Assembly (NCBI GenBank): GCA_934663655.1
Contig: CAKUKT010000079.1
Location: 1 to 9,601, forward strand
DNA length: 9,601 bases
Origin: an uncultured Victivallaceae bacterium
Lineage (GTDB): Bacteria; Verrucomicrobiota; Lentisphaeria; Victivallales; Victivallaceae
Direction: 5' to 3'
Positions 1 to 5,902 of the stretch are shown one piece after another. The notes below the pieces were generated by a model. That model was given only the letters and a program-made list of their open reading frames with translations. It was not told the origin of the DNA and made no database searches. The translations under genes and the position numbers were made by a program. Each line of letters opens with the position of its first letter. Within the stretch, counting starts at the first letter, position 1.

Positions 1-540
1 GCGCGCAGCTGGCGCGCGAGAGCACTGTCGGACAGTTCACTGCCCGAGAGTAATTGGCAATATATCCGCGCCGTCGAGTGCCCGCGCGCAGTAAGCCCCA
101 CAAGGGGCGCCTCTATCGACGTAAATCCCCCCGCCCACGTATTCCAATGCGTCGCGAGTGCGTTCGGAACTAAGAGGGGTTGCAAGAGAGAGGAGAAAGC
201 GGGTTCCCCACTTGGTCCGTGGGAGACGAAACTCACGCCCGTCGCTCTCCAATTAGCTTCAGTCTCTGGACGGCAATTCCATCCCCGCTTCAACTCGTCG
301 GTTCGACACTCTCCAAACGAAAATGAACTCCTCCCACCTAACGCATATTCACCCCCCTGCCCAGCAACCGTTTCACTCGGGTGATGATTTTTCCAATTGA
401 AGTTCGGTCGGTGGCTTGCCCCGACTATTTCCGCAGCTATCCCGCCAACTGAACCGCACTTGAACCTGATATTGCCTATATCATTTCTGCTTTTACATCT
501 CTGCGGATGGTTTCTCTCTTCTCAATCCCGGTATGTGCAC
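1..540. other. Unassigned region, no confident gene
   Basis: I cannot name a gene here. One minus-strand frame is free of stops from the TGA at 522-524 to the left edge (173 codons) but has no ATG and no ribosome binding site; only internal TTG or GTG codons could start it. The plus strand is open in frame 1 from base 1 to a TGA at 382-384. A third frame (minus, 37-252) is open from a TTG directly after a TAA. These cannot all be genes, and none gives a protein I recognise. Third-position GC is much less biased than in the Hsp70 or dynamin genes. Short inverted repeats lie near the edge: GCGCGC at 1-6 and 12-17, and ACTGTC/GACAGT at 24-36. The region may be non-coding, decayed, or the tail of a gene outside the window. 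Confidence 0.4.
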
Positions 541-570
541 AAAAAAACGGAGGCAGCCGAAACTACCTCC
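541..570 (-). terminator. Intrinsic terminator of the secreted-protein unit
   Basis: Read on the minus strand, arms 563-570 and 549-556 form an 8-bp stem with one G-T wobble (GGAGGTAG with CTGCCTCC) closed by a 6-base loop. One G follows and then seven T residues (541-547). This is a textbook Rho-independent terminator about 45 bases past the stop of the chagasin-like ORF. It marks the end of the leftward transcript. Confidence 0.8.
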
Positions 571-616
571 TGATTTTACTGCCTAAATTGTTATCAACGC
601 AGCGAAGTGACAAACC

Positions 617-1072
617 TCAACGAACGGTGAAAAGCACACTGAAAGTCCTGCCATCCGCGTAAGAGAAGGTTACAGTCGTCGTTCCCGGAGCGATTCCCTT
701 AAGTTCGATCTCCGCTTTGTCGTAACGGAACGGCCAGACCCCCCCGCGATCATGGTCGATTTCCACCCGGCAGATTCTGGAATCATAACCGGAAATCGTC
801 CAGTAATGGCCCTTGTCAGCGCTTTCCTCAAGCTCGAAATCGATATCGCCACCAATCGGCAGCGTCACCTGATAGGGTGTAACACCAACATCACTGAGGG
901 AATAAAACTTGTCGTTAATCAGCAACTGTGCCGGAACTGCTGTTGTCGGGGCCGGAGTAGACAGTGCGACGGTCGCCGCCGGTGCCGGGGCAGCAGGGCT
1001 CGAAGCAGTGGTCGCACGCGGTACAACTACCGGTGCGACTGCCGGCGCAGCTGTACCGGCACCCTTATACAT
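617..1072 (-). CDS. Chagasin-like (I42) domain with Ala/Pro/Thr linker, probably the split-off C-terminal part of the upstream ORF
   Basis: The 151-residue frame starts with about 48 residues rich in Ala, Pro, Thr and Val, typical of a flexible linker between secreted domains. A beta-rich domain follows (about 50-151). It contains GHYW at 88-91, where chagasin-type cysteine-protease inhibitors have the NPTTGxxW loop, and an APGTTTVTFSYADG stretch near 128-141 that resembles the family's GTT-L-F-Y segment. The defining NPTT residues are missing, so an inhibitor role is uncertain and another Ig-like fold is possible. There is no signal peptide and no Shine-Dalgarno before the ATG. The ORF lies in exactly the same frame as the upstream secreted protein, separated only by TAA and four sense codons. 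It is therefore probably the second half of one exported two-domain protein, disrupted or read through, rather than an independent gene. Confidence 0.5.
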   Translation of the reverse strand: MYKGAGTAAPAVAPVVVPRATTASSPAAPAPAATVALSTPAPTTAVPAQLLINDKFYSLSDVGVTPYQVTLPIGGDIDFELEESADKGHYWTISGYDSRICRVEIDHDRGGVWPFRYDKAEIELKGIAPGTTTVTFSYADGRTFSVLFTVR

Positions 1073-1084
1073 CTTGAATTCTGC

Positions 1085-1585
1085 TTAAACCTCGCGGAAA
1101 GTCACCGAAGATCCCTTTTCCGCCGTAAGCACGATTTTCACATATTTGGCCGCAGGGTCGGAAATCGTGAAATAATTCTTGGTCTCGCTCCAGAAGGCGG
1201 TGACGTTGTAGGCTTCTGCCAGCCCCGACTGCAGCGGTTTTTTGTCAGCGTCAAATGAAACAAAACCGACCATGGCGATACCGTTCCCCATGATTTCGGA
1301 TTCGATCTTGATGATGTTGCCGACTACGGGCTGAAAATCCGAGTACACCGATTCCTGTTTCTGTGCGCCGGCATCCACTTTGATGGCAAATTCGTCAAAA
1401 TCATCCCCACGAACGATCTTCGTCATGCCACCTCCGGAAACAACCTCCCAGCCGGGCGCGATTGCCGCACCGAGTGTCGCACCGCGGAAATCTCCGTTGA
1501 TTCTCAGTTCGTAATCGTCGTCGGCGTTGAGAACGCAGACACAGAGAAATCCCGCGACAGATGCCGATAAGAGCTTTTTAATCAT
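1085..1585 (-). CDS. Secreted protein with carbohydrate-binding-like beta-sandwich domain
   Basis: I do not recognise a specific family. The ATG at 1585 is chosen because AGGAGG (1592-1597, minus strand) lies six bases upstream. The longer frame starting at 1774 would place the signal sequence in the interior and overlap the promoter. The 166-residue product begins with a clear Sec signal peptide: Lys-Lys near the N-terminus, a hydrophobic core at about 5-19, and likely cleavage after Ala21 in VLNA. The mature part starts with a NGDF...APGWEV pattern (30-48), seen in galactose-binding-like and CBM4/9-type beta-sandwich domains, and continues as alternating strands with no evident catalytic residues. 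It is probably periplasmic, outer-membrane associated or extracellular. It ends at TAA (1085-1087) and the frame then continues into the linker and chagasin-like ORF, so the complete ancestral protein was probably about 320 residues. Sugar binding is an inference from fold only. Confidence 0.65.
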   Translation of the reverse strand: MIKKLLSASVAGFLCVCVLNADDDYELRINGDFRGATLGAAIAPGWEVVSGGGMTKIVRGDDFDEFAIKVDAGAQKQESVYSDFQPVVGNIIKIESEIMGNGIAMVGFVSFDADKKPLQSGLAEAYNVTAFWSETKNYFTISDPAAKYVKIVLTAEKGSSVTFREV

Positions 1586-1591
1586 AATCAT

Positions 1592-1597
1592 CCTCCT
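1592..1597 (-). promoter_or_regulatory. Ribosome binding site fixing the start of the secreted protein
   Basis: AGGAGG on the minus strand sits six bases before ATG 1585. It directly abuts another in-frame ATG at 1591, which is too close to be used. It therefore selects the start that puts the signal peptide at the N-terminus. Confidence 0.75.
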
Positions 1598-1666
1598 GTT
1601 CTGTGCGCAAAATGCGACGGTTGTTTGGTGTGTTTCTTCAGCCATTGGTGTCAAAATATCCTTTTG

Positions 1667-1695
1667 AATATACACCCGAAACAACTGATTTACAA
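1667..1695 (-). promoter_or_regulatory. Sigma70-like promoter of the leftward secreted-protein unit
   Basis: On the minus strand TTGTAA (1690-1695) and TATATT (1667-1672) are separated by exactly 17 bases. Transcription would start near 1660, giving a leader of about 75 bases before the ATG at 1585. The -10 box is one mismatch from consensus. This is a pattern match only. Confidence 0.55.
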
Positions 1696-1768
1696 GCTGC
1701 AACGCATAACTCTCCATGACATGAACCACGTCCGGGGAAACTGGAGGGTAAATTTGTGCAATCTTGGT

Positions 1769-1797
1769 TTGCAAAAATCCACCACGGCAGTTATCTT
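1769..1797 (+). promoter_or_regulatory. Candidate promoter of the DNA glycosylase
   Basis: TTGCAA (1769-1774) and TATCTT (1792-1797) are 17 bases apart, so transcription would start near 1804. This would lie downstream of the alternative GTG start at 1756 and argues for the ATG at 1903. With the leftward promoter at 1667-1695 it would make 1586-1902 a divergent control region. Confidence 0.4.
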
Positions 1798-1902
1798 AGA
1801 CCAGGAGGCGGAGCAACGGCCGGTCTCGCCTTTTCCGGAAATGAAAATTCTTCCGGGCTGGCAACTGCAGGTATTTCGGCTGAAGCGGACGGTTTTCCGA
1901 AT

Positions 1903-2547
1903 ATGCGTTTTGAAATCAACCCTCGTGATCAGCAGGAGCTGTGCCGGCGGGCGCCGGAATTTACGACGATTGTTTCGTCGGTGCAACTGACTTCATTTGA
2001 ATGCAGTGAAGACATCTTCTACACGCTTGTGCAGAGCATTGTTTCCCAGCAGTTGGCAGTCCGGGCAGCAGACGCCGTGTTCCGGCGGGTGGAAACGCTG
2101 CTGGACGGAAAAATCAGCGCGGAACGCCTTGCGGCGGCGGCAGAGAACGATCTGCGCGGATGTGGACTTTCCCGACGCAAGATCGAATATCTGCGCGGCA
2201 TTGCCGAAGCGGAAATTTCCGGTACCATCAACTTCAGCGATCTCAAAAATAAAAGTGATGCGGAGGTCATCGATGAACTGGTCAAACTTCGCGGAGTCGG
2301 CGTCTGGACGGTGGAAATGCTGCTCATCTTTGCCCTCGGACGCCCCGATGTGATGAGTTTCCGGGATCTCGGCATTCGACGCGGTATTATGATTCTCAAC
2401 CATCTGGATTCGCTTGATGAGGCGGCATTCGAAATCTTCCGGCGGCGTTGTTCGCCCTACGGCACCCTCGCTTCGCTCTATCTCTGGAAGATCAAGGACG
2501 GGGGGCTTGCCCTCGCCAGTCGTCCGGCGCCCTCATCGCCGGTATAG
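1903..2547 (+). CDS. DNA-3-methyladenine glycosylase II, AlkA-like HhH-GPD family
   Basis: This base-excision-repair enzyme removes alkylated purines such as 3-methyladenine from DNA. The 214-residue product has QSIVSQQLAVRAA at 44-56, a typical first block of the family. The helix-hairpin-helix LRGVGVWTVEML lies at 129-140, and LIFALGRPDVMSFRDLGIRR at 141-160 contains the catalytic aspartate at about 155. SPYGTLASLYLWK at 184-196 matches the family's C-terminal signature. The length fits the compact single-domain form without the extra N-terminal domain of E. coli AlkA. No Fe-S cysteine cluster is present, which argues against an endonuclease III or MutY type. The start is uncertain: ATG 1903 begins where family similarity begins but has a poor ribosome site. 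A GTG at 1756 has GGAGGG seven bases upstream and would add 49 residues of Gly/Ala-rich sequence with no evident domain. The gene is first in a co-directional group of four. Confidence 0.88.
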   Translation: MRFEINPRDQQELCRRAPEFTTIVSSVQLTSFECSEDIFYTLVQSIVSQQLAVRAADAVFRRVETLLDGKISAERLAAAAENDLRGCGLSRRKIEYLRGIAEAEISGTINFSDLKNKSDAEVIDELVKLRGVGVWTVEMLLIFALGRPDVMSFRDLGIRRGIMILNHLDSLDEAAFEIFRRRCSPYGTLASLYLWKIKDGGLALASRPAPSSPV

Positions 2548-2550
2548 TTT
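2524..2550 (+). terminator. Weak terminator-like hairpin at the glycosylase 3' end
   Basis: CCGGCG (2524-2529) and CGCCGG (2537-2542) form a perfect 6-bp stem with a 7-base loop, inside the last codons of the glycosylase. Four T residues follow after a short TATAG spacer. The broken T-run makes termination partial at best. Confidence 0.3.
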
Positions 2551-2565
2551 TAACGGAGATTGGTT

Positions 2566-2593
2566 TTGCTGTTCGAAAAATTCGTGGTATGGT
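2566..2593 (+). promoter_or_regulatory. Possible promoter of the FMN oxidoreductase gene
   Basis: TTGCTG (2566-2571) and TATGGT (2588-2593) are separated by 16 bases, about 95 bases before the ATG at 2687. The 139-base gap after the glycosylase would allow an independent promoter. Both boxes deviate from consensus. Confidence 0.28.
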
Positions 2594-2686
2594 ATTCTCC
2601 GGCCGGAACACCGATGAAGGAGTTTCCATCATCACCGGAACCGTTCCGCGCTGACTGAAAACCACCACGGCAATGGGAGGATTGAT

Positions 2687-3307
2687 ATGAAAGTTCTGCT
2701 CTTCAACGGAAGTCCGCACCGGGACGGCTGTGTCTTCACCGCGCTTGCGGAGGTGGCCGGCGCCCTGGAAAAGAATGGTATCGATACGGAATTTTTCTGG
2801 ATCGGCAATCAACCGGTGAGAGGTTGTATCGGCTGCTGGTCATGCCGCAGAAATGAAGGCGCCGGGTGTGCGTTCAAAGATCAGCTGTATACCGATTTTA
2901 TCGATAAAATGCGCACAAGTGACGGACTGATAATCGGAGCGCCGGTTTACTACGCCGCTCCTCCCGGAACTCTCTGTGCGTTTCTTGACCGGGTCTGTTT
3001 TTCCGCCTCCTGCTGCTTTCAAGGCAAGCCGGCGGCCGGAGTGGTCAACTGCCGACGCGGGGGCGCCAGCGCCGCGTTTGACCGTTTGAACAAATATTTC
3101 ACCATCCTGCAGATGCCGGTGGTTTCAAGCCAATACTGGAACTCCACCCACGGGCTTACTCCTGATGAAGTTCGCGAGGACAAGGAGGGGCTCCAGACCA
3201 TGCGCGTACTGGGAAACAACATGGCTTATCTGCTGCATTCACTCCGGGAGGCCGCGCTTCCTCCTCCGGATCAGGAACCCAGAATTTCAACCAATTTCAT
3301 CCGGTAA
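2687..3307 (+). CDS. NAD(P)H-dependent FMN oxidoreductase, iron-sulfur flavoprotein-like
   Basis: This is a flavodoxin-fold cytoplasmic enzyme that probably transfers electrons from NAD(P)H through FMN; the substrate is unknown. The start is well fixed by GGGAGG (2675-2680) six bases before ATG. The 206-residue product has the N-terminal strand MKVLLFNGSPHRDG (1-14) with the FMN-phosphate loop GSPHRDG. IIGAPVYYAAPPGTLCAFLDR (82-102) matches the second flavin-contacting loop. A cysteine group C47-x2-C50-x2-C53-x7-C61 lies where the Isf/COG0655 family carries its cluster cysteines. The last spacing is longer than the x5 I recall for archaeal Isf, so a [4Fe-4S] cluster is possible but not assured. 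EDKEGLQTMRVLGNNMAYLL (164-183) is typical of the C-terminal helix in this family. The neighbours (DNA repair, acetyltransferase, nucleotidyltransferase) do not define a pathway. Confidence 0.85.
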   Translation: MKVLLFNGSPHRDGCVFTALAEVAGALEKNGIDTEFFWIGNQPVRGCIGCWSCRRNEGAGCAFKDQLYTDFIDKMRTSDGLIIGAPVYYAAPPGTLCAFLDRVCFSASCCFQGKPAAGVVNCRRGGASAAFDRLNKYFTILQMPVVSSQYWNSTHGLTPDEVREDKEGLQTMRVLGNNMAYLLHSLREAALPPPDQEPRISTNFIR

Positions 3308-3386
3308 CACTGCCACGATGCCGGCCGGTCCATTGACAAAATCATCCCGCCGGAAACAGCCTGATGCCGGATGGGGGGGGCGCCTC

Positions 3387-3899
3387 ATGCAGATAACTTT
3401 CGGAGAGATCACCGAACTTCCGCGCGGTTCACTCCACCGTATGCTTGCGGATGCTTACTCATTTGACAGCCGCTGCGCAGCATACTGGGAGGAGCAATGG
3501 CGTGAGTTTGACGATTTTTTCTACGACCGGCCGGAGATCGCCGTCTCCTGTGGTTTTATCACCTGGGTTGACGGGGTGCCCGCCGGTTTTTCGTCGTGGG
3601 ACCCGCGCCGGTTGCCAGAACAGGTGGAAGTCGGTCACAACTGCATCATCAGCCGCTTCAAAAACCACGGTCTCGGAACGGCGCAGATGCTGGAGACAAT
3701 CCGGAGAATTACCCTCAGCTCCCCCTCCAGAATCACCGTCACCACCAGCGAACTGGTTCCGGCGGCGCGAAAAATGTACGAACGTGCCGGTTTCCGATTG
3801 CTGAACCGGCGCGCCAGCGGTTGCTTCTCCGGAGACCTGCTCGTTTATGAAATACTCCTGCGACAACCGGGATCAGCCCCTCCGACAGCTTGCAGCTGA
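3387..3899 (+). CDS. GNAT-family N-acetyltransferase
   Basis: This enzyme transfers an acetyl group from acetyl-CoA to an amine; the substrate cannot be predicted. In the 170-residue product, VEVGHNCIISRFKNHGLGTA (80-99) holds the acetyl-CoA pyrophosphate loop, where K92-N-H-G-L-G takes the place of the usual Q/R-x-x-G-x-G/A. PAARKMYERAGF (125-136) matches the motif B signature with its tyrosine and the final GF. The length is normal for a single GNAT domain. ATG 3387 is preceded by a run of eight G (3373-3380), which can act as a crude Shine-Dalgarno six bases away. An in-frame ATG at 3318 would add 23 residues of Lys/Arg-rich sequence that does not look like family sequence. The gene lies 79 bases after the flavoprotein and 70 bases before the nucleotidyltransferase, so co-transcription is likely. 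Confidence 0.8.
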   Translation: MQITFGEITELPRGSLHRMLADAYSFDSRCAAYWEEQWREFDDFFYDRPEIAVSCGFITWVDGVPAGFSSWDPRRLPEQVEVGHNCIISRFKNHGLGTAQMLETIRRITLSSPSRITVTTSELVPAARKMYERAGFRLLNRRASGCFSGDLLVYEILLRQPGSAPPTACS

Positions 3900-3969
3900 T
3901 CTGCACCGGGAAAGCGTTCAACCGTGTTTCCCTTCCCTATCCCCACCGTTAAACCGGAAAGACTGCCAG

Positions 3970-4554
3970 ATGGAAAATTTTGAATCTCTCGCCCGACGCA
4001 ACCAGCGCCGCGCCCGCGAACTCATCCGCCTCAGCGGGGTACGCGAAGCCTGGGAATCGATCGGCGCCGAAGTCAATCTGATCGGTTCACTCGCAACCGG
4101 GCTGCTGGCAAAGCACCGGGATATCGATTTTCACGTTTACACCGATACGCTGGAACCGGAACCGGGCTTCCGGGTGCTCGCCGCCCTCTGTGCGAATCCG
4201 GCGGCGCTTCGCTGCGAATACCGCAATCTCGCCGCCACCGGTGAAGAGTGTCTGGAGTGGCACCTCTGGTATCTTCACCGAAAGGAAGAGTGGCAGATCG
4301 ATATGATCCAGATTCGCCGCGGCTCATGCTTCGACGGTTACTTTGAAAGGGTGGCGCAACGGATCCGTGCCGTACTTACTCCGGAAACCCGGCGGACAAT
4401 CCTCGAATTAAAATATCTGACCCCGGATAACGAACCTATCCGCGGTATAGAATACTGTCAGGCCGTCATCGCCGACGGAGTACGTTCCTGGGCACAGTTT
4501 GCCGACTGGCGCCACTCTCATCCGCAAGCGGATATCGTGACCTGGATTCCATGA
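3970..4554 (+). CDS. Small nucleotidyltransferase (pol beta superfamily)
   Basis: This is a predicted nucleotidyltransferase of the kind that adds NMP to a small molecule, protein or RNA. The 194-residue product shows the superfamily signature: VNLIGSLATG (35-44) with Gly39-Ser40, then DIDFHV (51-56) with metal ligands Asp51 and Asp53, and the third carboxylate Asp111 in EWQIDMIQI. The rest is helical and could bind the acceptor. Length and layout recall stand-alone nucleotidyltransferases related to the aminoglycoside or lincosamide types, but I see no basis to name a drug. ATG 3970 is chosen because similarity begins just after it. The frame extends upstream to 3847 but that part overlaps the GNAT gene and lacks a domain. 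The ribosome site is weak (GGAAAG at 3957-3962). It is the last gene before a terminator. Confidence 0.75.
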   Translation: MENFESLARRNQRRARELIRLSGVREAWESIGAEVNLIGSLATGLLAKHRDIDFHVYTDTLEPEPGFRVLAALCANPAALRCEYRNLAATGEECLEWHLWYLHRKEEWQIDMIQIRRGSCFDGYFERVAQRIRAVLTPETRRTILELKYLTPDNEPIRGIEYCQAVIADGVRSWAQFADWRHSHPQADIVTWIP

Positions 4555-4583
4555 ATCAGGTTCCACCTGAACTGCTGATTTTT
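4554..4583 (+). terminator. Intrinsic terminator after the nucleotidyltransferase
   Basis: AATCAG (4554-4559) pairs with CTGATT (4575-4580), and the inner GTTC (4560-4563) pairs with GAAC (4569-4572), leaving a 5-base loop and a 2-base bulge. The T-run (4579-4583) overlaps the stem end. A competing fold, TCAGGT/ACCTGA with a 3-base loop, uses the same bases. It separates the four-gene group from the three-gene module. Confidence 0.6.
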
Positions 4584-4618
4584 GTAAGATAAAATCCCAT
4601 TTTCTCACCATTTTCCGC

Positions 4619-4646
4619 TTGTAAAAACCAATGCACGCATTATAGT
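4619..4646 (+). promoter_or_regulatory. Sigma70-like promoter of the peptidase-dynamin-Hsp70 module
   Basis: TTGTAA (4619-4624) and TATAGT (4641-4646) are separated by 16 bases in an AT-rich pocket. Transcription would begin near 4653, leaving a leader of about 200 bases before the peptidase start at 4852. It is the best promoter match upstream of the module and I found none as good between its genes. Confidence 0.5.
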
Positions 4647-4651
4647 ATAAC

Positions 4652-4851
4652 AAATTGGTTTTTTCAGGCGAAAATTATACCGTCCCCAATTCCGGAACGC
4701 AGCTGATTTATGCCGGATCGGGCACCATTCATGACGCCGGCCGGCGGATGTGCCGCCGGGATCGTCAATTGTTTAATTACTGCCCCGGGGATGGGTGGTT
4801 TTTTACGTCCGCTCCCGACAGCAACCGCAGAATCAAGGAGAAAATGTACCG
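4652..4851 (+). other. Long structured leader of the peptidase gene
   Basis: The leader contains a perfect 7-bp hairpin, CCGGCGG (4741-4747) with CCGCCGG (4753-4759) around a 5-base loop. A weaker terminator-like hairpin follows (4779-4785 with 4793-4799, two G-T wobbles) and leads into six T residues at 4799-4804. The arrangement could act as an attenuator, but I do not recognise a riboswitch class. AAGGAG (4835-4840) precedes the chosen ATG by 11 bases. Confidence 0.3.
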
Positions 4852-5781
4852 ATGCTGGACCCTCAACACAACCCGGCGCACGATCCGCGGATTTTCGGTC
4901 AGCCACCGGCCGGTGATCTCGTGGATGCGGAGATCTATCAACACTACAACGACACCTGTGCAATCCGCAGTCAACAGATAATTATGCGTGACTTCGGGAT
5001 CGACATCAGCCAGGAGGAGCTGATGGAGGAAGCCTGGGCCAACGGCTGGTACACGCCATCCAACGGAACCCCCGCAGATGATGTCGGCAAACTGCTGGAG
5101 GCGCACAACATCCCGGTGAGCCGCTACGACAATGCCAATGTCTATCAGCTGGTGAATGAACTTGCTTCCGGGAAACGGATCATCGTCGGGGTGGATTCCG
5201 GAGAACTCACGGAGTCAAGCATACTCCGGAGTATTGAAGACACGATTTTCGGCCAGCAGCCGGATCATGCGTTGATCGTCGCCGGCATTGACACCACCGA
5301 TATCGATAATGTGCAGGTGGTACTCACCGACCCCGGCACCGGGCATGTCGCCAAGGCCTACCCGCTGGATCAGTTTCTCGACGCCTGGGCGGACTCCGGA
5401 AACATGATGGTGGTTACCGATGACCCCGCACCGGCCTCGGCTCCCGGAATGGAGAACTTCGATTACGATACCGGCCGGGTGGAAGTTCACAACGACGCCT
5501 TTCAGGATTGGCTCGACCACATATTTGACCGCATGATTGATAAACCGCTTCCAACCATGGAGGAGATCGAAGCTCAATACGGCCATGGCAATCAGGATCA
5601 CCCGGTTCTGGACGATCTGCTGTCCGAGTCCGACGATCCCGACGACGGAGACACGCATATGGACGGCGATCACTTCGACGGATCGGAACTATATGATATT
5701 CACCACGATGACTACGGCTTCGACGGGGTTGACGTCGATGACATGGGGCTGGAGGACGATCTGGATCCCAATAATTTGTAA
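4852..5781 (+). CDS. C39-like cysteine peptidase with acidic C-terminal tail
   Basis: This is a predicted cytoplasmic papain-fold protease. Of the 309 residues, about 25-190 form a C39-like domain. Gln30 lies six residues before Cys36 (QHYNDTC), the spacing seen in C39 peptidases, where Gln forms the oxyanion hole and Cys is the nucleophile. DHALIVAGID (138-147) supplies His139, and LTDPGTG (158-164) supplies Asp160, completing a plausible triad. There is no signal peptide, no membrane segment and no ABC-transporter part, so it is not a bacteriocin exporter. Residues 251-309 hold 20 Asp and 3 Glu and no Lys or Arg, a strongly acidic and probably disordered tail. The start is ATG 4852 after AAGGAG; a GTG at 4795 lies inside the leader hairpin and is rejected. 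It is first in a co-directional set with dynamin and Hsp70 genes. Substrate unknown; a partner in the same operon is possible. Confidence 0.75.
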   Translation: MLDPQHNPAHDPRIFGQPPAGDLVDAEIYQHYNDTCAIRSQQIIMRDFGIDISQEELMEEAWANGWYTPSNGTPADDVGKLLEAHNIPVSRYDNANVYQLVNELASGKRIIVGVDSGELTESSILRSIEDTIFGQQPDHALIVAGIDTTDIDNVQVVLTDPGTGHVAKAYPLDQFLDAWADSGNMMVVTDDPAPASAPGMENFDYDTGRVEVHNDAFQDWLDHIFDRMIDKPLPTMEEIEAQYGHGNQDHPVLDDLLSESDDPDDGDTHMDGDHFDGSELYDIHHDDYGFDGVDVDDMGLEDDLDPNNL

Positions 5782-5784
5782 AGC

Positions 5785-5835
5785 CGGAAGTTCCGCCGGA
5801 TCGGGCGCGGCAGGGACGCCGCAATGGAAGTTCCG
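5785..5835 (+). repeat. Paired palindromes upstream of the dynamin gene
   Basis: The 10-base sequence GGAAGTTCCG occurs at 5786-5795 and again at 5826-5835, 40 bases apart. Its core GGAA-G-TTCC is palindromic, and the first copy extends to an 11-bp palindrome (5785-5795). Between them GCGGC (5807-5811) and GCCGC (5818-5822) form a further hairpin. The equal phasing, near four helical turns, would suit a dimeric regulator, but an RNA role is equally possible. Confidence 0.4.
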
Positions 5836-5850
5836 TAGGCGCGGCCTCGT

Positions 5851-5877
5851 CCGGCGGCTTCCCCCCGGCCGGTTTTT
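5851..5877 (+). terminator. Possible partial terminator between peptidase and dynamin genes
   Basis: CCGGC (5851-5855) pairs with GCCGG (5868-5872), with a 12-base loop, followed directly by five T residues. The stem is short, and the dynamin ATG lies only 25 bases further on with no room for a promoter. If it terminates at all, it more likely lowers read-through than ends the operon. Confidence 0.35.
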
Positions 5878-5902
5878 ATGAAATCAACACAGGTGCGACA
5901 AG

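Noticed and set aside
37..252. 71-residue minus-strand frame starting with TTG
   Set aside because: It starts at a TTG directly after a TAA without a ribosome site, and overlaps two longer stop-free frames. I see no domain.
752..1258. 168-residue plus-strand frame over the secreted-protein unit
   Set aside because: It is Cys/Arg-rich and lies antisense to the linker and chagasin-like domain. It has no ribosome site.
3459..3866. 135-residue minus-strand frame inside the GNAT gene
   Set aside because: It is antisense to the acetyl-CoA binding motifs and Gly/Asp-rich without a domain.
4779..4804. Reading the leader hairpin and T-run as the terminator of the upstream four-gene group
   Set aside because: A better terminator lies immediately after the nucleotidyltransferase stop (4554-4583), and a promoter match lies between the two.
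4655..4981. 108-residue plus-strand frame across the peptidase leader
   Set aside because: It runs out of frame into the peptidase gene, includes the leader hairpins, and its product is low-complexity and Arg-rich.
4852..5781. Peptidase as part of a bacteriocin-type ABC exporter
   Set aside because: The C39-like domain stands alone with no transmembrane or ATP-binding cassette part, and no leader-peptide substrate ORF with a double-Gly motif was seen nearby.
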